Shown: in pieces, positions 37,028-48,900 of the stretch
Layout: every line of letters starts with the position of its first letter
Position numbering within the stretch: the first letter of the stretch is position 1
DNA from: Fretibacter sp964410285
GTDB taxonomy: Bacteria; Pseudomonadota; Alphaproteobacteria; Caulobacterales; Maricaulaceae
NCBI GenBank assembly: GCA_964410285.1
Contig: CAYPFR010000003.1
Span: forward strand, 62,001 to 126,000
Reading direction: 5' to 3'
DNA: 64,000 nt
Notes under the pieces: model-generated
Seen by the model: only the letters and a program-made list of their open reading frames with translations
Told to the model about the DNA's origin: nothing
Databases searched by the model: none
Made by a program: the position numbers and the translations under genes

Positions 37028-38887
37028 CTAGCTATCGGCTTCGAGAGCTTCCATCCGGCGCTGTTCCTTTTTGCGCTCATGCTCCAAAAGGTAGCGCTTA
37101 CGCAGGCGAATGGAGTCTGGCGTAACTTCGACCAATTCATCATCATTGATAAACTCAAGCGCATATTCCAGCGTGACGTTAATCGGCGTTACCAAAGTCA
37201 CAGCCTCGTCCGTACCCGACGCCCGTACATTAGTGAGCTGCTTACCCTTAAGGACATTCACCACCAAATCATTATCACGCGCGTTAATGGCAACGATCAT
37301 GCCCTCATAGACCTCCGTGGCATGGCCAATGAACATTTGTGAGCGCTCTTGTAGATTAAACAGCGCAAAGGCGGCGGCCTTGCCCGTACCATTTGAAATC
37401 AGTACGCCTTTCTGGCGGCGGCCAATGCCGGATTTTACGCGCGGCTTATAACTATCAAAATTATGATAAAGTAGGCCCGAACCCGAGGTCGTGGTCAGGA
37501 ATTCAGACCGAAACCCAATCAGCCCGCGTGTCGGAATTTCATAATCAAGACGCACGCGCCCCTGCCCGTCAGGCTCCATATTTTTCAGATTACCTTTTCG
37601 CTCGCCCAGTTTTTCCATCACCTTACCTTGGTGATCTTCCTCCACATCAATGGTTAGCGTTTCATAAGGCTCGCACATCACGCCGTCGATTTCCTTATTG
37701 ATCACTTGTGGGCGGGAGATCGCGAGCTCAAAGCCCTCGCGGCGCATATTTTCAATCAGGATAGACAAATGCAGCTCGCCCCGGCCTGAGACCCGAAATT
37801 TGTCCGCATCGTCAAGCTGCTCAACCCGTAAGGCGACATTGTGGATCAGCTCTTTATCAAGGCGGTCCTTGATATTACGAGACGTTACATACTTACCCTC
37901 GCGCCCTGCAAAGGGGCTGTCATTGACTTGAAATGTCATAGAGATTGTTGGCTCATCTACTGACAGAGCTGGCAGCATATCGACATGATCAGGATCGCAG
38001 ATCATGTCCGAAATACCGAGCTTGTCTATGCCCGTAAAACAGCAGATGTCGCCCGCAGCAACTTCGTTCATCTCAACCCGCTCTAGCCCCATAAAACCAA
38101 AGGGCTGAAGTACGCGCGCCTTGCGCTGATGTCCCTGCGCGTCCGCGACAATCACATTCATATTCTTCTTAAGCTTACCGCGCACAACGCGGCCGATACC
38201 GATCACGCCCGTATAGCTGTTATAGTCCAGAGCCGAGACCTGTAGCTGAAGCGGTCCGTCAGGATCGACATCAGGGACAGGCGCGTGGGTCACAATCGCC
38301 TTAAAGAGAGGGCCCATATCTGTGCCAACGACGCCGCTTTCCTCGCTGGCCCAGCCGTTTAGAGCGGAGGCAAAGATAACAGGAAAATCTAGCTGTTCAT
38401 CACTTGCACCAAGACGTACGAAAAGGTCAAAAGTCTGGTCAACTGCCCAATCAGGACGCGCGCCTGTGCGGTCCACCTTATTCACAACGACGATAGGCTT
38501 CAGGCCCTGCGCGAGCGCCTTTTTCGTGACAAATGTTGTTTGCGGCATCGGCCCTTCGGCGGCGTCAATCAGCAAGACAACAGAATCGACCATAGAGAGC
38601 ACGCGCTCGACCTCCCCGCCGAAGTCCGCGTGACCGGGCGTGTCGACAATATTGATGCGCCATGATGGCCCGTCTGGCTCGTTCCAGCGAATAGCCGTAT
38701 TCTTGGCTAAAATCGTAATGCCGCGTTCTTTTTCAATATCATTACTGTCCATGACGCGCTCTTCTGCGCCAGAGCGTTCACCGAGCGTGCCGGATTGATG
38801 CAGCAACTTATCAACAAGCGTGGTTTTGCCGTGGTCAACATGGGCCACAATGGCCACATTACGAAGCGTCAGAATAGAGTCGGTCAT
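37028..38887 (-). CDS. typA: TypA/BipA ribosome-associated GTPase
   Basis: 619 residues. Translational GTPase with G1 AHVDHGKTTL, the switch I region RGITILAKNTA, G3 DTPGHADFGGEVERVL and G4 NKVDRTGARP, then EF-G-like beta-barrel domains and the C-terminal domain specific to TypA (EFINDDELVEVTPDSIRLRKRYL). It assists 50S assembly and growth at low temperature or under stress. The ATG at 38887 gives the usual MTDSILTLRNVAIVAHVDHGK start; the longer frame adds 20 unrelated residues. Confidence 0.95.
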   Translation of the reverse strand: MTDSILTLRNVAIVAHVDHGKTTLVDKLLHQSGTLGERSGAEERVMDSNDIEKERGITILAKNTAIRWNEPDGPSWRINIVDTPGHADFGGEVERVLSMVDSVVLLIDAAEGPMPQTTFVTKKALAQGLKPIVVVNKVDRTGARPDWAVDQTFDLFVRLGASDEQLDFPVIFASALNGWASEESGVVGTDMGPLFKAIVTHAPVPDVDPDGPLQLQVSALDYNSYTGVIGIGRVVRGKLKKNMNVIVADAQGHQRKARVLQPFGFMGLERVEMNEVAAGDICCFTGIDKLGISDMICDPDHVDMLPALSVDEPTISMTFQVNDSPFAGREGKYVTSRNIKDRLDKELIHNVALRVEQLDDADKFRVSGRGELHLSILIENMRREGFELAISRPQVINKEIDGVMCEPYETLTIDVEEDHQGKVMEKLGERKGNLKNMEPDGQGRVRLDYEIPTRGLIGFRSEFLTTTSGSGLLYHNFDSYKPRVKSGIGRRQKGVLISNGTGKAAAFALFNLQERSQMFIGHATEVYEGMIVAINARDNDLVVNVLKGKQLTNVRASGTDEAVTLVTPINVTLEYALEFINDDELVEVTPDSIRLRKRYLLEHERKKEQRRMEALEADS

Positions 38888-39107
38888 GTTATTTCTTTGA
38901 TACGAGGTGGGCTGCGTAAATAACGCAACGTCAATTGCGCCCGCCATAGAGGATTACCCGCAAATGTCTAGGGGCAATAGCCGCCTTTCCTTTATGTATC
39001 CCGCAAGATGTGAGCGGAGGGAATGTCCCCGCTACATTTTGGAATGATCAGATTAGCCGGTGAATGAACATTTGGCTGCCTATTCGGCAGAATTGTCAAA
39101 ATTCGTC

Positions 39108-39139
39108 TTGATATTATACTATTTGTTATATATATACAA
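39108..39139 (+). promoter_or_regulatory. Promoter and dyad of the small XRE gene, leaderless arrangement
   Basis: TTGATA (39108-39113) and TATATA (39131-39136) are spaced by 17 bases. The expected transcription start falls on or next to the ATG at 39144, and no ribosome site precedes that ATG. TTGT (39123-39126) and ACAA (39136-39139) form a dyad over the -10 box, a plausible autoregulatory site. Confidence 0.55.
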
Positions 39140-39143
39140 CATT

Positions 39144-39386
39144 ATGATATATAATAGAGTTAAAATATTGAGAATCGCAAAGGGGCTCTCCCGTAAGGAT
39201 TTGGCTCACGCTCTTGGCGTGAATTTCCAAACAATCGGCTACTTAGAACGTGGGGACTATAATGCCTCATTGGAGCTTGCGTTCAAATTGGCAGACTATT
39301 TTGAGCTCCCCTTAGATATGGTTTTCAATCCCAAACCCTTTCAACCGCTAACACAGCAGCTCGCCGCCGCGCGGGCTCATATATAG
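39144..39386 (+). CDS. Small XRE-family transcriptional regulator
   Basis: 80 residues, almost entirely a helix-turn-helix: VKILRIAKGLSRKDLAHALGVNFQTIGYLERGDYNASLELAFKLADYF. This is the small YgzD/HipB-like class of XRE repressors. The start at MIYNRVK is the typical N-terminus; the longer open frame adds a hydrophobic stretch translated from the promoter. It is followed by a membrane protein gene whose ribosome site overlaps its stop (TAGGAG), so the pair forms an operon. Confidence 0.8.
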   Translation: MIYNRVKILRIAKGLSRKDLAHALGVNFQTIGYLERGDYNASLELAFKLADYFELPLDMVFNPKPFQPLTQQLAAARAHI

Positions 39387-39395
39387 GAGCGCCGC

Positions 39396-39947
39396 ATGAG
39401 CTTAAAAAAACCGAATATTGAACTTAGGGAGCATGAACTCTCGGCTGCCCATCTGGCGCGCCTTAAATGGTGCACAACACTTGCCATTATAGGACTGCCC
39501 GTCATGATACAAATATTGGGCGCGGTAATGCTATTTTCGAGCCAATATCCGGCGCTGAAATCAGCGCCGGCTGTTATCTTGTGCGGGGTCGGGTTTGCCG
39601 CTGTGATTGCGGCTGGACTTTACGCCATATCAAACCGGGTCTTCCTACGCTTCTCTGGCGCAAATAAAGGCCTAAAAGAATGGGAAGAGCGCGTGCAAAG
39701 CGACGCTTTCGCTTTCTCTTACCGGATGATTGCAAGGGGCGTATTGATTGCCTTTATAGGTGTCTCCGCCTTAGGCATTTGGCAATTAATGCAATCACTC
39801 GGATGGGTGAGTGCTGCACGAGGACCATCCATTGTCTTGCGTTCCGAGGGGCTCGCCGCGCTCACTGTCACTCTGACATATTTAGTTTTACTACTGCCAA
39901 CGCTTTATATAGCGTGGACACTCTCCCCCCTCGAAGCAGAAGACTAA
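39396..39947 (+). CDS. Four-helix membrane protein paired with XRE regulator
   Basis: 183 residues with four hydrophobic segments (about 28-48, 60-77, 112-130, 153-174) arranged in two hairpins and separated by a cytoplasmic stretch. AGGAG lies seven bases before the ATG. Small XRE regulator plus membrane protein pairs are common in bacteria, but their function is mostly unknown. No catalytic motif is visible. Confidence 0.7.
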   Translation: MSLKKPNIELREHELSAAHLARLKWCTTLAIIGLPVMIQILGAVMLFSSQYPALKSAPAVILCGVGFAAVIAAGLYAISNRVFLRFSGANKGLKEWEERVQSDAFAFSYRMIARGVLIAFIGVSALGIWQLMQSLGWVSAARGPSIVLRSEGLAALTVTLTYLVLLLPTLYIAWTLSPLEAED

Positions 39948-39978
39948 CCCGCCTTTGGGCTGCCCTTCCTTTGGCGGG
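39948..39978. terminator. Hairpin between convergent membrane-protein and giant-protein genes
   Basis: CCCGCC (39948-39953) pairs with GGCGGG (39973-39978), with an inner GGGC/GCCC element. It lies between two stops 49 bases apart. No long T run, so termination is likely but unproven. Confidence 0.35.
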
Positions 39979-39996
39979 CAAAGCCCCAATGCGCCG

Positions 39997-42900
39997 TTAG
40001 GAGGCTAGCGCCTTGAGAAGCTCGCGGCTGCCCGCCTCTAGTCTTTGGGTCTCAAGTGCCAATTGATCTTGCAGGCTTTGCGCCGCACTTATCGCCTCGC
40101 TCTGCTGGGTGACACCTCCGGTGCCCAGATCAATTTGGGTGATCGTGGTCGCCGTTTGGCCATTTTCAAGCAAAGCCCGAATGCGAAGCTCAATCACCTC
40201 CTGATCGAGCGGGCGCGTGATTTGCATGAAATCCGACCCCGAAAGATGTTCGGCCCAACGCGGTAAAGGGTCTCCATTTGCCAACGTCACCTGCCAGCTC
40301 TGAACTTGGATGCCTTCGAAGGCGTCAAGCGTTGAAGAAAGCTGCACATTTACATTATGCTCATAGCTCAAGGCCTCGACGATTAGATAGCCATTACCGT
40401 AACCCGCGATCGGACTTAAACCTATGCCGCCTTTGAAGCCGGCTTCGCCGCGCGCGCGCCCAAGGTAATCTCGGTGGGCCGCTACCTGTTCCTTGAAGTA
40501 GCGCTGGAGTTCACTGGAGACGTTGCTCTGCTCTAATCCGTTAAAACTGCTCAGGTCATCACCGAGTCTATCGTCACCAAAACCTTCCAGATTTCGAGAT
40601 GAAAGACTGTTACCTTCGTCGCTCCCGGTGCCCCATCCGCTGCCTGGCGCGCTGAAATTCTGATCAAGCGCGGGCTCTTCCGTGATGAGTAAGCTCAGTT
40701 CAAAACTGGTCACCCCGCCCTGCCCGTCATCAACGCTGATGGTGACAATATCAGCGGTCGCCAGCGGCGTGGTCGGCACGCCGGAGATGACGCCCGTGCG
40801 CGCATTAATACTCAAGCCGGCCGGCAAGCCAAGGGCCGCGTAACGAAGATCGCCGTCTCCATCAGGATCAACGACGGAGTCGCCGACATCAATATGGACT
40901 GGTTGACCCGCGGTCATGGGTAAAATGGATATAGGCTCCACCACCGGGGGCAGGTTATCGACCGTCCAGACAAAGCCTGTACTCACTGACGCGCCCGATG
41001 GATCGGTGGCCGTAATGGTCACCTCATAAGGCCCGCCCTCAGACGCATCAGAGAGCAACGTGCCGTCGATGAGGCCCGTTTGTGCATTTAGCCTAAGCCC
41101 CGGCGGCAAGCCTTCGGCGGTAAAACGCAGTTGATCGCCATCAGCATCGCGGAAGCCAGCAGAAATATCAACAGCTTCGATATGCTGCCCATCAACGTGG
41201 CTTTGCGGGAGCAGTACCGCAGAACTGCCGCCCTCGCCGCTCACTGAATTTTCGCCCTCAGAGCCTTCGGCGCCCCCGCCCAAGGACACGAGGCTGGGCT
41301 GATCATTTTCTGCTGCGACTTGGATTTCTACATGCGCCTGATCGGTGCCGCCCTCGCCGTCACTGACTAAATAGCTTAAGCTCTCCCGGCCGTTCAAATT
41401 CTCGGCGGGCTGATAGCGCAAAGTACCATCGGTGAGAACCGTCACAGCGGAGCCGCTTGGCAGTATAAGCGGCTCTCCGGGGACCACAGCAATTCCGTTG
41501 ATCTGCGTGATTATCAGGCTATCGCCGTCCGGGGAACGGTCATTGCCCAATAGATCAATGGTGACGTCATCATCCTCCATAACATCAATAGGGCCATCAT
41601 TGACGGCAGAGGGCGCAATATTGCTGATCTCATAGGTCAAATAGGTGGTAAAGCGCTCTCCGCGGCTATCGCGTGCGCTCACGGCCACGCGGTACGTACC
41701 CGGAGCACTCGGATCCCCGCCTTGGCTTGCACTCGAACTTGGGGTGCCGAAAACAACGCCTGCAACGGGATCAAACTCAAGTCCGGGCGGAAGTTCACTG
41801 AGCTCGACCTCTATGGACAGAATATCGCCTAGATCGGGATCCTCAAAATATCGCGTGAGGTCTAGGTTTGAGACAGCCGTCCCGTCGCTCGCCACTTGCA
41901 CGGGTATGTAATTTTCTGGATCAACCGGCCCGGAATTGGCTTCACCCGAGCCCATGGGCTGATGTGGATCAATAGGAATAGGCGCATCATTTACAGGCGT
42001 GACCGTCAGGCTGACCTGCGCGCTATCTCTGCCGCCTTCGCCGTCGCTAAGGATATACCCAAAGGTGACAATACCGGAGTAGTTGGGGCTTGGGGTAAAT
42101 TCGGCAGAGCCGTCCATATTCACCGTAAGCACCCCGCCCGTAATCTCGCTGATATCTCCGGGAAGCGCGCGCATACCGCCCGGCAAGACTACGGTCTCAA
42201 TGAATATCTCATCGCCATCGGGGTCGGTATTATTTTCGGTTAAAAGATTAAAGGATAGGGCGCTGTCTTCCTCAAGTGTAAAACTACGATCAGCGGCAAT
42301 CGGCGAAGGGTTAGTCACCGTCAAGGTAAAATTATCGGCGACGCGGCCTCCCTCGCCGTCATCTGCAGTGATGACAATATCATAAACGCCGCCATGATTT
42401 TGGCTTGCAGAATTATCTATCGCGCCGGAAATTTCGCCGCTCGCGGCGTCTATGATAAGGCCTTCGGGCAAGCCTGTCGCTGCGTAAGTTAGGTTATCTC
42501 CGTCAGGGTCTGAAATTGCAGGCTGGATTATCACATCCTCCCCGTCTAGCGCGGAGTGCTCGCCAATAGCAATGTCCACAACAGGAGCGGGGTTAGTGAA
42601 ACGGTAGGTGATTTGCGCGCGCGTACTTGCATCACCATCAGAGGCATTTATGGTAACTTGATAGACGCCGTCCGCATTGTCGCCGCCTTGGCTAGCATTT
42701 GCAGGCGGCGTTCCGGTAATAACACCTGTCGCTGGATCAATTTCCATCCACGCCGGTAAATCGTCGGCGCTAAAAGTCAATAACTCGACGTCAATATCAG
42801 AAAAGATACGGCTCGCGTCAAACGGAAGTTGCGCCGTGCTGTCTTCACCGCTCTGAGCGGTAATCGTGCCGGTAACAATGGGGCCGTCATTCGCGCCTTG

Positions 42901-45900
42901 AACGGTGACGGTAACCATAGCCGCACTCAGACCGCCTTCACCATCACTCAATACATAGTTAAGCGTAGAGGTGACCGTCTCCCCGACATCCAAATTTTCA
43001 TAGTCTCCATTTGCGTCAAATCTCAGCGAGCCGTCCTCGTCAACGGTAAACAGTCCGCCGGTGCTACCGGGCACAGCTTGCCCGATATTGTCGGCCGCGC
43101 CGGCCACTTCAATAATGAACACAATATCCCCGTCCGGATCCACATCGGAGTTTGTGATAACATTTCCGCTGATGCCTCCGTCCTCTGGTGCCTCAAAGGC
43201 ATCATCGGCGGCCAATGGCGCAGGGTTAGTCACAGTCAAATCAAAGCTATCCGTGATGCGGCCGCCCTCGCTGTCATCTGCCGTGACAACAATGTTATAA
43301 ACCCCGCCATGACTCTGGCTGGCGGAGTTATCAATCGTGCCGGAAATTTCGCCCGTCCCAGCGTCAATGACGAGGCCAACTGGCAAGCCTGTCGCAGAGA
43401 AGGTGAGCCTATCTCCGTCAGGATCAGAGACTTGAGGTAAATATGAAACCGTCTCTCCGTCTTGGGCTGACTGCGCTCCAATAGCATTGTCCACAATAGG
43501 AGCGGGGTTTATGACCGTATAGGTAATATTTGTCGTAAAGCTGCCGCCATTATTATCAATAACCATGATAGGGATCGTATAGACCCCGTCTACTCCGCCT
43601 TGGGAGGCATTGGCTGCGACCCGCCCAGAAATCTGCGTGCCATCAAAGCTTAGTCCCTCTGGCAAATCTGCTGGCTCAATCAGCAGAGTCAGGCTATCGC
43701 CGTCAACATCAGTGAAATAGGGCGTAAGGTCAAATGGCGGGATATTGGCACTATCCGAAACAGTTTGCACCGGAATATAATTAAACGGGTCCGAGGGCGG
43801 ATTCATGTCCCCCGGCACGCGCGGCGCGGGCGCATCATTGACGGGATTTACGGTTATGGTGACCGAGGCGGCATCTGTACCTCCCTCATTGTCTGTAAGT
43901 GTATAACCAAAGACAAAATCTCCATTGTAGTTTTCTACGGGATTAAATATGACAAGGCCATTGCGCTCCACTCGCAGCGTACCCTCGGCCAGCAATATAT
44001 CCTCGCCCAAGGCAATAGCGTCACCGTTAGGGAGAGCGGCAGCGTCAATAGACAAGCTATCGCCATCACTATCGATATCGGTGCCGTCCATATTGGTTAT
44101 AACGTTTACAAAAATCGATCCTTCTTCATTAATACTAAAAGCATCGTCCCGCGCAATTGGCGCAGCATTGCTAACGGTATAGGTGAGCGTGGTAACAAAG
44201 CTATCGCCCGCATTATCCGTGACCGTAATCGGTACATTATATGTGCCTCCGCTTCCGCCCTGTGAGGCGCTGGCGTCAAAAGTGCCCGAGATAACCGAAC
44301 CTAATAGCGTGAGCCCCGCGGGCAGGTCCGCAGGATCAAGAGAAAAACCAATGCTGTTACTCGTGTCAGGGTCACTAAAGTAATCGGCGAGATCAAAGGT
44401 CGCCGCGGCCACATTATCTATGCCGTTTTGTGCGGGAAGAAAATCCGTCCGGTCAGGGGGCACGCTTATTGCGCCCGGGATTTGCGGCGCGATTGCATCG
44501 TTTTGGCCTGTGACCGTGTAGGAAACAACGGCAGTATCTACGCCGCCCTGCCCGTCGTCAATTTGATAGACGATTTGCGTTAATCGGCTCTCTCCATCCG
44601 CGAGATCATCAAACTCCCTATTGGGATCAAAATTGGCGGTGCCGTCCGCCCGAACGGTGAATACCCCGCCCCCGGAGCCATCCACGCTTAAAGCGACCCC
44701 TGTGCCGTCAGCCACGTCTGCAAGGGCCGCCGCATCGCCGCCGCTGACGACGCGCGTGATCATGAACGCATCATCTTGGGCGTCACTATCAGCGGTCAGC
44801 GGGTTTGCAGCAAATAGGTTAATATCAGCGGGGGTATTCTCCCCTCCGCTAAAAGCATCATCCACCGCAATTGGCGCTGTATTTCCAGAACTTCGGCTGA
44901 GCGTAACGACCGCCCTATCGGTGCCGCCGTTTCCATCAGTAATTTCGTAGCTAAAACTTTCGGTGCCCGTTGCCGGCACTGGCGTTGTCACAGTTAATGT
45001 GCCATCTCCATTGACAATGACCCGCGTGCCGGAGGTCAAGACCACGGCTTGTCCCGCGCTTGTGATTGCAATGGGGTTGGCGGAGTCTTCCGGATCAATG
45101 ATCTGGCTAATAACAAGCCTATCCATCTCGGGATCACTATCTGCCGCTTCGCCCATGGCCGTACCAGACACGACATTCACCGTTATCGCTGCGCCGCCCG
45201 TGATCGCGATCGGGCCATCAGGATTGGCGGTAGGGTTATCATTAGGATCGCGAAAATCCAGATCATTCACGAGCGGCACGGCACTGCCCACCGTAGCGTC
45301 ACCGCCGGCATCCGGCAATGTGCCGTCAAGCGGACTTAGGCCTTCATTTGGATTAAATCCATCATCCGCCGCGCCGTCGAGCGCCGTTTCGAATACATCA
45401 AATAAACCATCGCCATCCGCGTCATTAGACTGGCCAGAGAGCCCTGCCGCAATGCCGCCAGAATGCCCGGCTTCCAGTGCGTCATTTCGGCCGTCATTGT
45501 CGGAATCGGTATCTGTAAAATCGGGATTTTCATCCCCGTCAGAATTGACAGGTGTTATCCCATTCAAAGACGCATAAGCCGAGTTTAAACCATTATTGGA
45601 CTCCAGGGTCACTGTATCATCGGCATTAGGGGCAACATAATCCGCTGTCCTTTGTGCCTCAATGTTATCAGGAATGCCGTCATTATCGCTATCTATGTCA
45701 AGGTGGTCGGCGATACCGTCCATATCTGTATCGCGCTCACCGGGAGCCTGTATCTGCATCCCTGTATTGGTCACGCCAACAAAGCTAAGCTCCGCAATTT
45801 CCGCGGCGATTAAATCTGGCCGGCTTGTTACCGCATTACCCGCCCCATGAGTTTGCGGGATAAATTCGACGGTGTAGAATCCTTCTGAGAGCGAGAAACC

Positions 45901-48900
45901 GCTTACGGATGCCGGCGCTGTAGCTGTCGGGCCGGTGTCATCTATGCTTGCTGAGAAAACCAACAGGCCTGACGCGTCTATGATGTTCAAATCAAATGCC
46001 CGAACATCAAAATCGTTTAGCGCTCTCACACTCGCGCGCAGTTCAAATGTGTCAATAACATCGCCCTCTACGACGTTTAAACCCAGCGTAAAGACAGTTT
46101 CTGAGCCGGGTTCCAGCGTCCCGTTAAAAACGAGGCCTGAGGCATTGCTCTGATTACCATCCACGATTCTGAGCACATCATTAAAATCAGATCTAGGATC
46201 AACGATATTTGCGTTCGTGCTTATGAATGACAGAGTGGATTCTGTGGTTGATAAACCCAAAGACTCAAGCGTCACATAGCCTTCATCCCGATCTAAAATT
46301 CCATCATTGTCATCGTCTATGTCATTTATATCCGTAACGCCGTCGCCATCCGTGTCTGCATTAATCGTGATCGTGAAGCTGCCCAAAGTTTCGGCTGTAT
46401 CAGCCGACGGGCTAAAACCATCAACATCAGAGCTGGTCGCGCGAACATCGATAACATATTCCCCTAACGCTCCAGTTTCCGGAGTATAGCTCAGCGCCGA
46501 TATATCCCAATTGGTAATATCAACGGAGCGATTTCCAGCTGCCGCAGTGAAGCTGTTGATACCATCTGTCAGGCTATGTCCGGCCGGAATATTTAGTAAC
46601 TCCACCGTAAGGGTTTCAGAACCATCCTGATCAACCAGATTAGCCACAACCGCGCTATCAATGGCAATTTCTTCGCCGACCGCCCCATTGAAATCTGTTG
46701 TCACGAGTGTGGGCGCATCAGCTTCGCGGATGACATCAACCAGTATTTGACTGCTATTTCCATTGTAACCCACCAGCAATGTCTGGGTTTGCCCCGAGTA
46801 ATTTTCGGCGGGCGTAAACGTAAGGCCTGCCAAATCTTCGGCATTCACTTCAAGATTGCCATCTGCATTGATGGCGCCTGCATTGAATGTGCCCCCGTCC
46901 GCAAATCCAGAGATCGTAACTGGCAGACGCCCAGAGAATTGCGCTTGTGAGACAATACGGTAATTAGCATGGGAACCTACCAATTGGCCGGTGGTCGGCT
47001 GCGCTGACACCTGCAAAGTTTGCGACCCATCCTGCGCTGTAACTAAGTCAAAAGTAAGAGTTGCAGCCAATTGATCAGTGAAATTCGCAATTGCAGCGTG
47101 ATTTGATGTAACTCCAGTTGCGGGACCGTTTGCGTCAAATAGAGGCGTTCCGAAAGGCACATCAATAAAAGTGACGAGGTCAGGTCTATCCGCCCGCGTT
47201 ATAATAATCGACCCTGAGACAGTTTCAGTCTCAAAGTCTACAGTGACAGTGGCTCGGCCTCGGTTTTCATTAAACGAGTTCCCAGAGCTGACAATATTAC
47301 CGAATGCCAAACTTATGTTTGCGGTCTGCGCACCTTCAGGTACATCAAGCCCAAATGTTGTTTCGACATTTGGCGCGCCAACATAATTTACTTCTGCCGA
47401 TGACGTGCCCAGATTGATCGCCGCAGACCCTACATCCTGCCTTTCGAAACTTTGCACGTTAATCAACGTATCAAATGACGTTGCAAAAGGTGTGCTACGC
47501 TCCACAACTAGGTCACCATTTGCATCCAATGAAAGGGTTAAATCGAGGGGGATATTACCAATTACATCTCCGTCTATCGTCGCGTTTGTTTCGACGCTTT
47601 GGCCGCTTGTGATGTCATAATCTGTGAAACCAAAGGCCGTGTTCTGGCTTCCCCCTCGTCCTATTTGTGTGGAGACAATGCCGCTTGCCAGACCCGTATC
47701 CAAGTCAATAACAATACGTGCAATGGCATTATCTTCATGCTCAAACGTTCCATCTCGCCCGCTCTGAATTGATACAACGACAAGATTGGCATCGGGAGCA
47801 ATTTCCACTGTGCTCAGCGTTGTGCCCGGCTCCTGTACGGAGCCAGAAGATCCTAGTAAATTAATCGACGTACCATCAGCGGATAAAAATTCGACCAGAT
47901 ACCCCTGATCAGCAATGGCCTGCGCATCCACGAGACTTAGGATGTTCCCTGACACATCCAAGGTCAGAACGGCGAGTGGATTACCCGATATATTGCTATC
48001 GGAGGGCGACCCCAGAGGAATGTCCGTAAAGGTGTAATTATCGATTGTGGCCCCGCCGTCCGCTCGGGATTGGAAGATATGACCGGAATATGTAGCGCTC
48101 GCGAGATCAACAATAATAGAGCTTGTTTGCAACTCTTCTTGCGTACCGCTCACGGCCCCATTATCAAATCCGCCGGCACCTGTAATGCGAATAGCCGTGG
48201 CATTTGGCGGGATAACAAAAGTTATCGGGTCCGCACCCGCGTAAGCATCTCGAAAACCAATATCTGTTCCCACAATATCCGGCAATGCACCACCGGAAAT
48301 AATCGCGGGATCAATGACGATATTGAGCGGAATAGCGGTGTCTTCAATGCCAGATACGGACGGCGGCGTTGTGATTAAATCACCTTGCATGCGGCTGAGC
48401 GTGACCGTGCCTTGATCTGCTCCGCCTCTATTATCATCCACCACATAATCGAACGTCTCACTACCCGTGGCAAGCGCAGTTGTCGTCACGCGCAACGTTT
48501 GATCCGAAAGCAACTCGATCTGCGTTCCTGAAGACAGCGTAACCGGCGCTCCTACATGAATGGCGATGACCGTGGCTGTGTCTAAGGGGTCAACAATTCC
48601 CGTTACGACCAGCGTATCATTTTCTGGATCATTATCCCCGTCCAGCACATCAATCATAACGGGGACTGCACCTGTGACAACAATAGGCCCCTCATCATCA
48701 GCCGCAACGGGCTGGTTCGCCGCTGAGTCCCTAAAATCAACATCTGCTGTTAGGGCCACGCCCTCACTTGCATCATTATCCGTATCAGGAAGCGCCGCTG
48801 CGCCCGCGTTCATATTCTCATTGGGATTAAAATCGTCATCCGCTTGAGTGCCGCCTTGTGCGTCGAAAATGTCAAATAGGCCATCGCCATCAACGTCGGT

